NCBI RefSeq assembly: GCF_014236655.1
Contig: NZ_JACMYG010000015.1
Location: 56,057 to 120,056 of the forward strand
Reading direction: 5' to 3'
Source: Pseudomonas kielensis
Lineage (GTDB): Bacteria > Pseudomonadota > Gammaproteobacteria > Pseudomonadales > Pseudomonadaceae
Length of the DNA: 64,000 nt
Shown here: positions 21,729 through 30,139 of the stretch, one piece after another
Layout of the letters: the number at the start of each line of letters is the position of its first letter
Numbering within the stretch: position 1 is the first letter of the stretch
Made by a program: the position numbers and the translations under genes
Notes under the pieces: generated by a model
Databases searched by the model: none
Told to the model about the DNA's origin: nothing
What the model saw: the letters and a program-made list of their open reading frames with translations, nothing else

Positions 21729-22622
21729 CTACCCCAGCGCTGTATCCATCACCATCATCAGGCAAAACCCGATCAGCAAACCCAGGCTGGCAAGCTTCTC
21801 GTGGCCATTGCGGCGCGACTCGGGGATCACCTCATGCGTCACCACCAGCAGCATCGCCCCTGCAGCCAGGGCCAGGCCCAACGGCAGGATCACCTCGGCC
21901 AGGCTCACCAGCCAGGCACACAGCAGTGCAAACACCGGCTCGACCAGCCCTGATGCGGCGCCGATCAGGAAGGCCTTGACCCGCGACATCCCGGCCCCGG
22001 CCAGCACCAGCGCGATGACCAGCCCTTCCGGCACATCCTGCAAGGCAATGCCCATGGCCAGGCTGTCTGCGTCCGCCATGCCACCACCGGCCGAGACTCC
22101 CACGGCCATGCCTTCTGGAATGTTGTGGGCAATGATGGCGAATACGAACAGCCAGATGCGTGGCGGGATGACTGGGCGCTCTTGGGTGCCCACCAGCATC
22201 TCGGGGGTCGCACCGGACATCTGACGATCCACCACAAACAGCCCGAACGCCCCCAGCAGGATGCCGCAGCAGATCAGGCCGCTGGCAGCCCAGGAGGACA
22301 GCCCCAGACTTTCAGCGGCGGCGATTCCCGGCACAATCAGCGAAAAGGCCGTTGCTGCCAGCATCACCCCGGCGCCAAAACCCAGCAAGGTGTCGCTGAG
22401 CGCCACCGGCATCCGCCGGATCACCAGCACCGGCACCGCGCCCAGGGCCGTGCCCAGCGCGCAGATCGCCCCGCCCTGCAGGGCCCGCATCAACTTTGGC
22501 TCAAGGTTGAGCCACGCCAGGCCATGGGCCACCAGCAAGGCAGTACCTGCCAGCAGCAGGAGCGAACCCAGCGCATAACGAAACATTCGCCCACTGCTGA
22601 TCGTCAGTGTTTCAGTGCCCAT
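21729..22622 (-). CDS. ZIP-family divalent metal transporter
   Basis: 297 residues with about eight hydrophobic segments. The ZIP signature in helix IV, HNIPEGMAVGVS, and the paired helix V motif ALQDVPEGLVIAL are present; their His and Glu residues line the metal site. ZIP proteins import zinc or other divalent metals into the cytoplasm. Its start lies 31 bases downstream of the sodM stop on the same strand, so it may be the last member of the fagA-fumC-orfX-sodM run. If so, it would be co-induced by iron starvation and might supply manganese or zinc, which is an inference. Confidence 0.85.
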   Translation of the reverse strand: MGTETLTISSGRMFRYALGSLLLLAGTALLVAHGLAWLNLEPKLMRALQGGAICALGTALGAVPVLVIRRMPVALSDTLLGFGAGVMLAATAFSLIVPGIAAAESLGLSSWAASGLICCGILLGAFGLFVVDRQMSGATPEMLVGTQERPVIPPRIWLFVFAIIAHNIPEGMAVGVSAGGGMADADSLAMGIALQDVPEGLVIALVLAGAGMSRVKAFLIGAASGLVEPVFALLCAWLVSLAEVILPLGLALAAGAMLLVVTHEVIPESRRNGHEKLASLGLLIGFCLMMVMDTALG

Positions 22623-22653
22623 AAGTGGCCTTAGATCTTCTTACAGTGAAGGC

Positions 22654-23265
22654 TCAAGCCAGCGCAGCCTGATAACGCTGCGCAACTTCCGGCCAATGGA
22701 TAACGTTGTAAAACGCATTGATGTATTCCGGGCGACGGTTCTGATAGCGCAGGTAATAGGCGTGCTCCCAGACATCCAGACCAAGGATTGGCGTATTGCC
22801 ATTCATCAACGGGCTATCCTGGTTGCCACTGCTTTCCACCACCAGGGTCTTTTCTGGGGTCACACTCAGCCACGCCCAGCCACTGCCAAAACGGCTCAGC
22901 GCGGCCTTGGTGAAGGCCTCCTTGAAGCTGTCGAAACCACCCAGTTGAGCATCGATCGCCTTGGCCAAGTCGCCTGCTGGCAGACCACCACCGTTGGGCA
23001 CCATGACCGCCCAGAACAACGAATGGTTGGCATGCCCGCCACCCTGGTTGATCACCGCTGCGCGCAGCTTTTGTGGCAATTGCTGGACACTGGCCACCAG
23101 GCGCTCCACCGGCCACTCGGCAAACTCGGTGCCCTCCACCGCAGCATTGAGGTTGTTGATGTACGTCTGGTGGTGCTTGGTGTAGTGGATCTCCATGGTC
23201 TGCGCATCGATATGCGGTTCCAGGGCATCGTAGGCGTAAGGCAGGGCCGGCAAGGTAAAAGCCAT
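22654..23265 (-). CDS. sodM: Superoxide dismutase, Mn type
   Basis: 203 residues of the Fe/Mn SOD family. Metal ligands sit in [10 protein letters not shown] (His27), the NHSLFW helix, and [13 protein letters not shown] (Asp and His). The position in the fumC-orfX-sod operon identifies it as the manganese enzyme (SodM/SodA) made when iron is short, not the iron SodB. The frame is open upstream, but the ATG at 23265 ([15 protein letters not shown]) gives the family N-terminus and leaves one base after the orfX stop. Confidence 0.93.
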   Translation of the reverse strand: MAFTLPALPYAYDALEPHIDAQTMEIHYTKHHQTYINNLNAAVEGTEFAEWPVERLVASVQQLPQKLRAAVINQGGGHANHSLFWAVMVPNGGGLPAGDLAKAIDAQLGGFDSFKEAFTKAALSRFGSGWAWLSVTPEKTLVVESSGNQDSPLMNGNTPILGLDVWEHAYYLRYQNRRPEYINAFYNVIHWPEVAQRYQAALA

Positions 23266-23266
23266 T

Positions 23267-23704
23267 TTAATGAGCTCCATAAAAAGCGTGCGCGGCATTG
23301 GGCTGCGCAGCGGTATCGATGTGCAGCAAACGCTGGGTACGCGGGTACTCGCCGTACTCGCTGATGAACGTGAGCAGCTCGACATAGGTCTTGCTGCTTT
23401 GACGCAGTGCCGCCTCACGTAAGGCCGGTGCCTGACGCGGGTCCTGCAGAGTCTGCAACAGCATTTGATGGATGGCGCACAGGTATTCAGCGCTCTCCTC
23501 CGGCTGGTTCAGGCGCAGATGCAGGTCGGCGAGGTTGTGATGGGAGATCACGCAGGCGGCTACCGCCTCGTCCGCGTCCGCCCAGCGGGCGAACAACACC
23601 TGGGCCAGTGCCAGGGCCTGCAGGTAGGCCTCGCGAGCATCGATCAATTCGCCCAGCATGAAGCAGCGGTTGGCCCTTTCGATCGTGCGTTTCCAGTGCT
23701 CCAT
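23267..23704 (-). CDS. Conserved hypothetical protein of the fumC-sodM operon (orfX)
   Basis: 145 residues, predicted all-helical, with TPR-like spacing of Ala and Leu ([37 protein letters not shown]). It corresponds by position to the uncharacterised 'orfX' between fumC and sodA in P. aeruginosa. No catalytic motif is visible; a scaffold or adaptor role is only a guess. It overlaps nothing and is spaced 27 bases from fumC and 1 base from sodM. Confidence 0.8.
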   Translation of the reverse strand: MEHWKRTIERANRCFMLGELIDAREAYLQALALAQVLFARWADADEAVAACVISHHNLADLHLRLNQPEESAEYLCAIHQMLLQTLQDPRQAPALREAALRQSSKTYVELLTFISEYGEYPRTQRLLHIDTAAQPNAAHAFYGAH

Positions 23705-23731
23705 GGTGAGCCTCCTAAGCGGTGACAGTGA

Positions 23732-25108
23732 TTACACGCCGCCTGCGGTGAGCTTTTCCGGATTGAGCAGCTCTTGCAGTTGGCTTCGCGACAGGTCGGT
23801 GTGCTCCAGGGCCACATCGATCACCGGGCGACCTTGCTGGTAAGCGGTCTTGGCGATTTCGGCGGCCTTCTGATAGCCAATGATCGGGTTGAGCGCAGTG
23901 ACCAGGATCGGGTTGCGCGACAGAGCTTCCTTGAGCTTGGCCTCGTTGACCTTGAAGGTAGCGATGGCTTTGTCCGCCAGCAGGCGACTGGAATTGGCCA
24001 GCAACTCGATGCTGCTCAGCAGATTCTGGGCAATGATCGGCAGCATCACGTTCAGCTCGAAGTTGCCCGACTGCCCAGCGACGGTGATCACGCTGTCATT
24101 GCCGATCACCTGCGCGGCCACCATCGCGGTCGCTTCTGGAATTACCGGATTGACTTTGCCGGGCATGATCGATGAACCCGGCTGCAACCCTTCGAGCTCG
24201 ATTTCACCCAGGCCGGCCAAGGGGCCTGAGTTCATCCAGCGCAGGTCGTTGGCGATTTTCATCAGCGATACGGCAGTCGCCTTGAGCTGTCCGGACACCG
24301 CCACGGCGGTATCCTGGGAACCGATCAGGGCAAACAGGTCCTTGCCCGGAGTGAACGGCACCTTGGTCAGGGCGCTCAGTTGCTGGCAGAAACGTGCCGC
24401 GAACTGCGGGTGCGCATTGATCCCGGTGCCCACCGCCGTGCCTCCCTGGGCCAGGGATTGCAGGGCCGGCAACAGATTGTGCACATGACCGATGTTGGCC
24501 CTGAGCTGCTGCGCCCAACCGTTGAGCACCTGACTCATGCGCACTGGCATGGCGTCCATCAGGTGGGTACGCCCGGTCTTGATGAACGGGTGAACCTGCT
24601 CGGCCTTGCGCTCGATCACCTGCACCAGGTGCTCGAGCGCCGGCAGCAGTTGTTCGTGCAGCGCCAGTGCGGCGCTGACGTGGATGGTGGTCGGAATGAT
24701 GTCATTGCTGCTCTGGCCGCAATTGACATGGTCGTTTGGATTGATCGGCTCGCCCAGCAGGCGACTGGCCAGGGTGGCCAACACTTCGTTGGCGTTCATG
24801 TTGGAACTGGTGCCGGAGCCGGTCTGGAAAATATCCACCGGAAAGTGCGGCATGAAATCCCCTTCGAGCAGCCCCTGGGCCGCATCGACAATGGCCTTGC
24901 CCTGGGCTTCGCTCAACTGCTGGAGCTCCACGTTGGCCTTGGCAGCGGCCGCCTTGGCGAGGATCAGCGCACGAATGAACTGCGCCGGCATGCGCTGGCC
25001 GCTGATGGGGAAGTTGTCCACGGCGCGCTGGGTCTGTGCGCCGTACAAGGCGTTTAACGGGACTTGCAACTCACCCATGCTGTCACGTTCGATACGGGTA
25101 TTACTCAT
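23732..25108 (-). CDS. fumC: Fumarate hydratase class II
   Basis: 458 residues of the iron-independent fumarase/aspartase family. The signature GSSIMPGKVNPV is present, as is the SSNDIIPTTIHVSAAL region and the GRTHLMDAMPVRMSQV segment with its catalytic His. It hydrates fumarate to malate without an Fe-S cluster, so it can replace class I fumarase when iron is scarce. The frame extends upstream through fagA, but the ATG at 25108 gives the standard MSNTRIERDSMGELQVP start and overlaps the fagA stop by eight bases. Confidence 0.95.
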   Translation of the reverse strand: MSNTRIERDSMGELQVPLNALYGAQTQRAVDNFPISGQRMPAQFIRALILAKAAAAKANVELQQLSEAQGKAIVDAAQGLLEGDFMPHFPVDIFQTGSGTSSNMNANEVLATLASRLLGEPINPNDHVNCGQSSNDIIPTTIHVSAALALHEQLLPALEHLVQVIERKAEQVHPFIKTGRTHLMDAMPVRMSQVLNGWAQQLRANIGHVHNLLPALQSLAQGGTAVGTGINAHPQFAARFCQQLSALTKVPFTPGKDLFALIGSQDTAVAVSGQLKATAVSLMKIANDLRWMNSGPLAGLGEIELEGLQPGSSIMPGKVNPVIPEATAMVAAQVIGNDSVITVAGQSGNFELNVMLPIIAQNLLSSIELLANSSRLLADKAIATFKVNEAKLKEALSRNPILVTALNPIIGYQKAAEIAKTAYQQGRPVIDVALEHTDLSRSQLQELLNPEKLTAGGV

Positions 25109-25496
25109 CGGGAAATCCTTGCACCAGTTCAATGAGGGGAATGGAGGGCAACAACTCGCAGGTCGCCAGTTGCCAGGTGTAGCTTTGCCAGCGCTTGAGC
25201 CGGCACTTGCACAACGACAAGCGCTCCAGGTCGCGCAGTGGTCGCCAGGCCTGGTCCAGGCAGAGGCTGCGCCAATGCCAAGGCAAGGCGACATCGACAG
25301 CGGTGTCGAGCAGCAAACGAAATGAGGTTTCAGCAACGGTCCAGGCCGAAGTGGCCGTACAACAGGACAGATACCGGCCTTCGGCCAGGTAATGTGCGAT
25401 CAGGCGCGGTTCGTCAGGCTCCAGCGCACAGCGGATCTGACGACTCATCCAGCGCCAGCTTTCGAGGTAAGGCTGCTCGTGCAAGGCAAAACTCAT
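25101..25496 (-). CDS. fagA: Fur-associated protein FagA-like
   Basis: 131 residues, first gene of the fagA-fumC-orfX-sodM operon. I call it by position and overall character, since the family has no known activity. The composition is odd: seven Cys (23, 45, 46, 79, 96, 98, 113), with CC and CKC pairs, and eight Trp. It has no signal peptide. A metal- or haem-related function would fit iron-starvation control but is not shown. A Fur-box-like sequence lies 29-50 bases upstream of the ATG. Confidence 0.75.
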   Translation of the reverse strand: MSFALHEQPYLESWRWMSRQIRCALEPDEPRLIAHYLAEGRYLSCCTATSAWTVAETSFRLLLDTAVDVALPWHWRSLCLDQAWRPLRDLERLSLCKCRLKRWQSYTWQLATCELLPSIPLIELVQGFPDE

Positions 25497-25524
25497 GACC
25501 CAGACTCATTCGGTAATGAGATTT

Positions 25525-25546
25525 ATTATTAGATGATAATGAGAAC
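25525..25546 (-). promoter_or_regulatory. Fur-box-like sequence upstream of fagA
   Basis: The plus-strand text reads TTATTAGATGATAATGAGAAC. It contains GATAATGAGAAC, which matches 10 of 12 bases of the first two hexamers of the Fur consensus GATAATGATAATCATTATC, in an A+T-rich island within a G+C-rich genome. Iron repression of this operon is established in P. aeruginosa; binding here is inferred. Confidence 0.6.
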
Positions 25547-25619
25547 CAAAACAAGCCCACTGCGAACGGAGGACTCATTGCGGGAGTGTCCGTTGGGATC
25601 CTGGGGAGTGTTCGACCGC

Positions 25620-25658
25620 CATCGCGAGCAAGCGGAGCGCCGCCCGGCTCGCTCCCAC
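25620..25658. repeat. Interrupted REP element
   Basis: CATCGCGAGCAAGC and GCTCGCTCCCAC are the two arms of the usual pseudomonad REP, here separated by 13 extra bases (25634-25646). It lies between the divergent-facing Fur region and the pmbA terminator. Confidence 0.6.
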
Positions 25659-25678
25659 TGGGGGCCGGGTAAGGCACA

Positions 25679-25720
25679 TAAAAAAAGGCGCGCCATCCGA
25701 TGGGATGGCGCGCCTTTTTT
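25679..25720. terminator. Rho-independent terminator after pmbA
   Basis: A perfect stem AAAAAAGGCGCGCCATCC / GGATGGCGCGCCTTTTTT with a short GATG-like loop. It functions in both directions and lies 13 bases past the pmbA stop. Confidence 0.92.
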
Positions 25721-25733
25721 GCAGCGTTAAGGT

Positions 25734-27080
25734 TTAGCTGCCCGCCACCGTCATCCGCTCGATCAGCACCGAGCCGGTGCGAATATTGCTGCGCAGCTCC
25801 AAGTCATTACCGACGGCCACGATCTGCTTGAACATGTCGCGCATGTTGCCGGCAATCGTCACTTCCTGGACCGCAAACTGGATTTCGCCGTTCTCGACCC
25901 AGAACCCTGCCGCGCCCCGGGAGTAATCGCCGGTCACCATGTTCAGCCCATGGCCCATCAGCTCGGTCACGAGCAGGCCACGACCCATGCGCCGCAACAG
26001 CGCTGCCTGGTCTTCATCACCATGGGTGACGAACAGGTTGTGCACGCCGCCCGAGTTGGCGGTGCTCGGCATGCCGAGCTTGCGGCCGGAATAGGTACCC
26101 AGCACGTACGAGACCAACTCGCCGTTTTCGACGAATGGCTTGGCGTAGGTGGCCAGGCCATCACCGTCGAACGCCGAACTGCCCATGGCGCGCATCAAGT
26201 GCGGGCGCTCATCGATGGTCAGCCACTCAGGAAACAGTTTCTGCCCCAGCGCGCCTTCGAGGAAGGATGACTTGCGGTACAGATTGCCGCCGGAGATCGC
26301 CCCCAGGAAACTGCCAAACAGGCCGCCCGCCAGCTCGGCGGAAAACAGCACCGGCACTTCACAGGTCGGCACCGGCCGCGCGCCCAGGCGGCTGGCGGCG
26401 CGCTGCGCTGCGCGTTGGCCAATGCTCGACGGATCGGCCAGCAGGTTGCCCTGGCGATTGACGTCATACCAGTAGTCGCGCTGCATCTGGCCGTCGGCCT
26501 CGGCGATCATCACGCAACTGAGGCTGTGGCGGGTCGACGCATAACCACCAATGAAGCCATGACTGTTGCCATACACCCGGCAGCCCTGATGGGTGCTGAG
26601 GGTCGTGCCATCGGCATTCTTGATCCGGCTGTCGGCGGCAAAGGCGGCGGCTTCGCAAGCCAGAGCCTTCTCGATCGCCTGCTCAGGCGTGATGTCCCAG
26701 GCGTGGAACAGATCGAAGTCCGCCAGGTCCTTGGCCATCAGCGCGGCATCGGCCAGGCCCGAGTGTTCGTCTTCGGAGGTGTGCTTGGCGATCGCCAGTG
26801 CCGCGGCAACGGTTTCGCGAATCGCCTCGGCGCCACTGGCCGAGGTGCTGGCCGAGCCTTTGCGCTGGCCAACATACAAGGTGATGCCAAAGCCCTGGTC
26901 GCGATTGAACTCAACCGTTTCGACTTCTCGTTGGCGTACCGAAGTCGACAGGCCCTGCTCAAGAGACACAGCCACTTCGCAGGCACTGGCACCCTGGCGC
27001 TTGGCTTCGGCAATGATCTGCTCGACTTGCTCTTGCAGTGCCGGCAACGCTTGTGGGCCGACGCTTTCAACTGCACTCAT
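25734..27080 (-). CDS. pmbA: Metalloprotease PmbA (TldE)
   Basis: 448 residues, TldE/PmbA subunit of the TldD/TldE heterodimeric protease. It has the C-terminal LMGHGLNMVTGDYSRGAAGFWVEN-type block but, as expected for this subunit, not the HEXXXH zinc motif, which is in TldD. The complex trims antibiotic and peptide precursors (microcin B17, CcdA) and peptaibol-like substrates. A GTG twelve bases upstream is in frame, but the ATG at 27080 follows GGAG with six-base spacing and is chosen. It is on the opposite strand from yjgA. Confidence 0.93.
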   Translation of the reverse strand: MSAVESVGPQALPALQEQVEQIIAEAKRQGASACEVAVSLEQGLSTSVRQREVETVEFNRDQGFGITLYVGQRKGSASTSASGAEAIRETVAAALAIAKHTSEDEHSGLADAALMAKDLADFDLFHAWDITPEQAIEKALACEAAAFAADSRIKNADGTTLSTHQGCRVYGNSHGFIGGYASTRHSLSCVMIAEADGQMQRDYWYDVNRQGNLLADPSSIGQRAAQRAASRLGARPVPTCEVPVLFSAELAGGLFGSFLGAISGGNLYRKSSFLEGALGQKLFPEWLTIDERPHLMRAMGSSAFDGDGLATYAKPFVENGELVSYVLGTYSGRKLGMPSTANSGGVHNLFVTHGDEDQAALLRRMGRGLLVTELMGHGLNMVTGDYSRGAAGFWVENGEIQFAVQEVTIAGNMRDMFKQIVAVGNDLELRSNIRTGSVLIERMTVAGS

Positions 27081-27188
27081 GCTGTTCTCCACTCAAATTC
27101 TGCTTTCGGTTAAGGCCATCGAGCGACCGGGCCGGACAAGTGGCCCCCGACTGGTTATCATGGCGGCGTTTCTTTGCGGACGGCCACC

Positions 27189-27713
27189 ATGGTTGATTCT
27201 TACGACGACTCCCTCGATACGGGAGAAAAAAGCAAATCCCAGGTCAAACGTGAGCTACATGCTCTGGTTGACCTTGGCGAGCGCCTTACAACACTCAAGC
27301 CTGACTTGCTGGCAAAACTGCCTTTGACCGACGCCTTGCGCCGGGCCTTGGCCGATGCGCCCAAGCACACCGCGAATATCGCGCGTAAACGGCACCTGCA
27401 GTTCATTGGCAAGCTGATGCGCGATCAGGACACCAGTGCCATTCTGGTACTGCTGGACCAACTCGACGCCTCCACTCGCCAATACAACGAACGTTTCCAC
27501 GGTCTGGAACGCTGGCGTGATCGCTTGATCGCCGGCGACGACGCTGTCCTGGAAAAATTCGTCATCGAGTACCCGGACGCGGACCGCCAGCAATTGCGCT
27601 CCTTGATCCGTCAGGCTCAGCACGAGGTTGCGCAAAACAAACCTCCTGCTTCCAGCCGTAAAATCTTCAAATACATCCGCGAGCTGGACGAGACACAACG
27701 CGGCCTGCGTTGA
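27189..27713 (+). CDS. darP: Ribosome-associated protein DarP (YjgA)
   Basis: 174 residues of the DUF615/YjgA family, basic and helical, with [18 protein letters not shown] at the start and the [19 protein letters not shown] tail typical of the family. In E. coli it associates with late 50S precursors and helps 23S rRNA domain assembly. The ATG at 27189 gives MVDSYDD; a TTG five codons upstream is rejected. It is transcribed alone, divergently from pmbA and convergently with tldD. Confidence 0.9.
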   Translation: MVDSYDDSLDTGEKSKSQVKRELHALVDLGERLTTLKPDLLAKLPLTDALRRALADAPKHTANIARKRHLQFIGKLMRDQDTSAILVLLDQLDASTRQYNERFHGLERWRDRLIAGDDAVLEKFVIEYPDADRQQLRSLIRQAQHEVAQNKPPASSRKIFKYIRELDETQRGLR

Positions 27714-27761
27714 ACCTCGTCGCGGATGGGTTGCCTGGCAACCCATCCGCAGCTCCACCCC

Positions 27762-29204
27762 TTACGCGCCCGTGCCACCCACGGTGATCGCGTCGATTTT
27801 CAAGGTTGGCTGGCCGACACCCACCGGCACCGACTGCCCATCCTTGCCACACGTCCCCACACCGCTGTCCAGCGACAGGTCGTTACCGACCATCGACACC
27901 CGACTCATGGCTTCCGGCCCGTTGCCGATCAGGGTTGCGCCTTTGACCGGTGCGGTAATCTTGCCGTCCTCGATCAGGTACGCTTCGCTGGTGGAAAACA
28001 CGAACTTGCCGCTGGTGATATCAACCTGGCCACCGCCGAGGTTGGCGCAATAGATGCCCTTCTTCACCGAGGCGATGATTTCTGCCGGATCGCTTTCGCC
28101 ACCGAGCATGTAGGTGTTGGTCATGCGGGGCATCGGCAGGTGCGCATAGGATTCGCGTCGACCGTTGCCGGTACGTGCCACGCCCATCAGCCGCGCGTTG
28201 AGCTTGTCCTGCATATAGCCCTTGAGCACGCCGTTTTCGATCAGCGTGGTGCACTCGGTCGGCGTGCCTTCGTCATCGACGCTCAACGAGCCACGGCGAC
28301 CGGCCAGGGTGCCGTCGTCGACAATGGTGCACAGCTTGGAAGCGACCATCTCGCCCATGCGGCCGCTATAGGCCGAACTGCCCTTGCGGTTGAAGTCGCC
28401 TTCCAGGCCGTGGCCCACCGCTTCGTGCAGCAACACCCCGGACCAGCCCGAGCCCAGCACGACGGGCAAGGTGCCGGCCGGCGCCGGGATCGCTTCCAGG
28501 TTCACCAGCGCCTGGCGCAGGGCCTCGCGGGCGTAACCCATGGCACGGTCTTCAGCCAGGAAATAGCGGTAGTCGGTCCGCCCGCCACCGCCGTGACCAC
28601 CGCGCTCACGACGGCCGTTCTGCTCGACGATCACACTGACGTTGAAGCGCACCAGGGGTCGCACATCCGCCGCCAGGCCACCGTCGGTGGAGGCCACCAG
28701 GATCCGTTCCCAGACCCCGGCCATGCTCACGGTGACTTGCTGGATGCGCGGATCGAGCGCACGCGTGGCGACGTCGATGCGCTTGAGCAGCTCGACCTTT
28801 TCCGCACGGCTCAACACTTCCAGCGGGTTATCCGGCGCGTACAGCTGGGCGACGTCCTGGGTGGTAAAAGCCTGCACCGTGCCGTTCTGCCCGGCGCGGG
28901 AGATCGAACGGGCCGCACGGGCCGCCAGGCCCAGGGCTTCCAGGGTGATGGCATTGCTGTAGGCAAAACCGGTCTTCTCACCCGATTGCGCCCGCACACC
29001 CACGCCCTGGTCCAGATTGAAGCTGCCTTCCTTGACGATGCCGTCTTCCAGCGCCCAGGACTCGGAGATCTGTCCCTGGAAATACAGGTCGGCGGCATCG
29101 ATGCCCGGCCCCGCCAGGTCACCCAGCACGCTTTGCAGGTTCTCGATGGTCACGCCGCCTGGCGCTAGCAGATGTTCACTGACTGAGGACAACAACTCGC
29201 TCAT
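27762..29204 (-). CDS. tldD: Metalloprotease TldD
   Basis: 480 residues. The zinc motif [11 protein letters not shown] (HEXXXH, about residues 260-266) identifies the catalytic TldD subunit, the partner of PmbA encoded 700 bases away. Further family blocks are [15 protein letters not shown] and the C-terminal [17 protein letters not shown]. The frame is open upstream into the nitrilase gene, but the ATG at 29204 ([13 protein letters not shown]) gives the normal length. It is 16 bases after the nitrilase stop. Confidence 0.94.
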   Translation of the reverse strand: MSELLSSVSEHLLAPGGVTIENLQSVLGDLAGPGIDAADLYFQGQISESWALEDGIVKEGSFNLDQGVGVRAQSGEKTGFAYSNAITLEALGLAARAARSISRAGQNGTVQAFTTQDVAQLYAPDNPLEVLSRAEKVELLKRIDVATRALDPRIQQVTVSMAGVWERILVASTDGGLAADVRPLVRFNVSVIVEQNGRRERGGHGGGGRTDYRYFLAEDRAMGYAREALRQALVNLEAIPAPAGTLPVVLGSGWSGVLLHEAVGHGLEGDFNRKGSSAYSGRMGEMVASKLCTIVDDGTLAGRRGSLSVDDEGTPTECTTLIENGVLKGYMQDKLNARLMGVARTGNGRRESYAHLPMPRMTNTYMLGGESDPAEIIASVKKGIYCANLGGGQVDITSGKFVFSTSEAYLIEDGKITAPVKGATLIGNGPEAMSRVSMVGNDLSLDSGVGTCGKDGQSVPVGVGQPTLKIDAITVGGTGA

Positions 29205-29220
29205 AGGTTTACGCCTTAAT

Positions 29221-30069
29221 TCAACGTTCTGAGGCAGGTCGCTGTGCGCCCTGCGAGAAAAAGCGCCGGTGACTGGACACCGGCATCCGCGCCCTGATGG
29301 ACGCCTGTTCGCTGCTATCACGTTCGGCCAGCAGCACGGCCTCGCCTTGGTCCTGCTGGGCCAGCACGCGCCCCCAGGGGTCGACAATCGCGGCGTGACC
29401 AAAGGTCTCGCGCGGCCCCGGGTGTGTGCCTCCCTGCGCGGCCGCCAGCACATAACACTGGGTCTCGATGGCCCGCGCCCGGATCAGCACCTCCCAATGG
29501 GCCGCACCGGTCACCGCGGTAAACGCCGCAGGGGCGGTAATCAGCTCAGCCCCGGCGGCGCGCAGTTCGCTGTACAGCTCGGGGAAGCGCAAGTCGTAAC
29601 ACACCGTCAGGCCAACCCGGCCTACCGGCGTCTGGGCCACCACCACCGTACTGCCATGAGCATAGTCATCGGATTCACGGTAGCGCCCCCGATTGTCCGC
29701 CACATCGACATCAAACAGGTGCAGCTTGTCGTACCGCGCCACGGTTTCGCCATGCTCGTCGACCAGCAACGAACAGGCATTGGCCTTCGCCTGGGGTTGA
29801 TCGCGCGGCGGCAATGGCAGGGTGCCGGCCACTATCCATAACTTGAGGTCACGGGCGGTCTGTTTCAACCATGGCAGGATCGGGCCGTCGCCCAGCGCCT
29901 CGGCGCGGCCAAGTTCAGCGACGTCGCGCCGCCCCATGGCAGCGAAGTTTTCCGGCAGCACGGCCAAGCGTGCGCCCGCCTCGGCGGCCTGCTCGAGCAA
30001 CTTGCGGGCCTGGGCAAGATTGGCCAGCACATCGCTCTGGCTGACCATTTGAATCACCGCAAGAGACAT
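29221..30069 (-). CDS. Carbon-nitrogen hydrolase (nitrilase superfamily, Nit1/YbeM-like)
   Basis: 282 residues with the Glu-Lys-Cys triad: Glu40 (LPENFA), Lys115 (YDKLHLFD) and Cys157 (VCYDLRFPE). The KLHLFDVD and [10 protein letters not shown] forms are typical of the Nit branch, whose members remove deaminated glutathione (transaminase side-product repair), so an omega-amidase or deaminated-glutathione amidase activity is likely. It lies between yhdP and tldD on the minus strand, an order kept in P. aeruginosa. The C-terminus carries an [11 protein letters not shown] tail. Confidence 0.88.
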   Translation of the reverse strand: MSLAVIQMVSQSDVLANLAQARKLLEQAAEAGARLAVLPENFAAMGRRDVAELGRAEALGDGPILPWLKQTARDLKLWIVAGTLPLPPRDQPQAKANACSLLVDEHGETVARYDKLHLFDVDVADNRGRYRESDDYAHGSTVVVAQTPVGRVGLTVCYDLRFPELYSELRAAGAELITAPAAFTAVTGAAHWEVLIRARAIETQCYVLAAAQGGTHPGPRETFGHAAIVDPWGRVLAQQDQGEAVLLAERDSSEQASIRARMPVSSHRRFFSQGAQRPASER

Positions 30070-30139
30070 GGCGCACTCCGTTTCAGGTAAGCGGCCATGC
30101 TACTCCATAGGCCCTTGGCGTGCGTTCGGAAAAAGCGCC

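Noticed and set aside
23732..25336. Long fumC reading with 76 extra codons
   Set aside because: The extra part overlaps fagA in another frame; the ATG at 25108 gives the standard FumC N-terminus.
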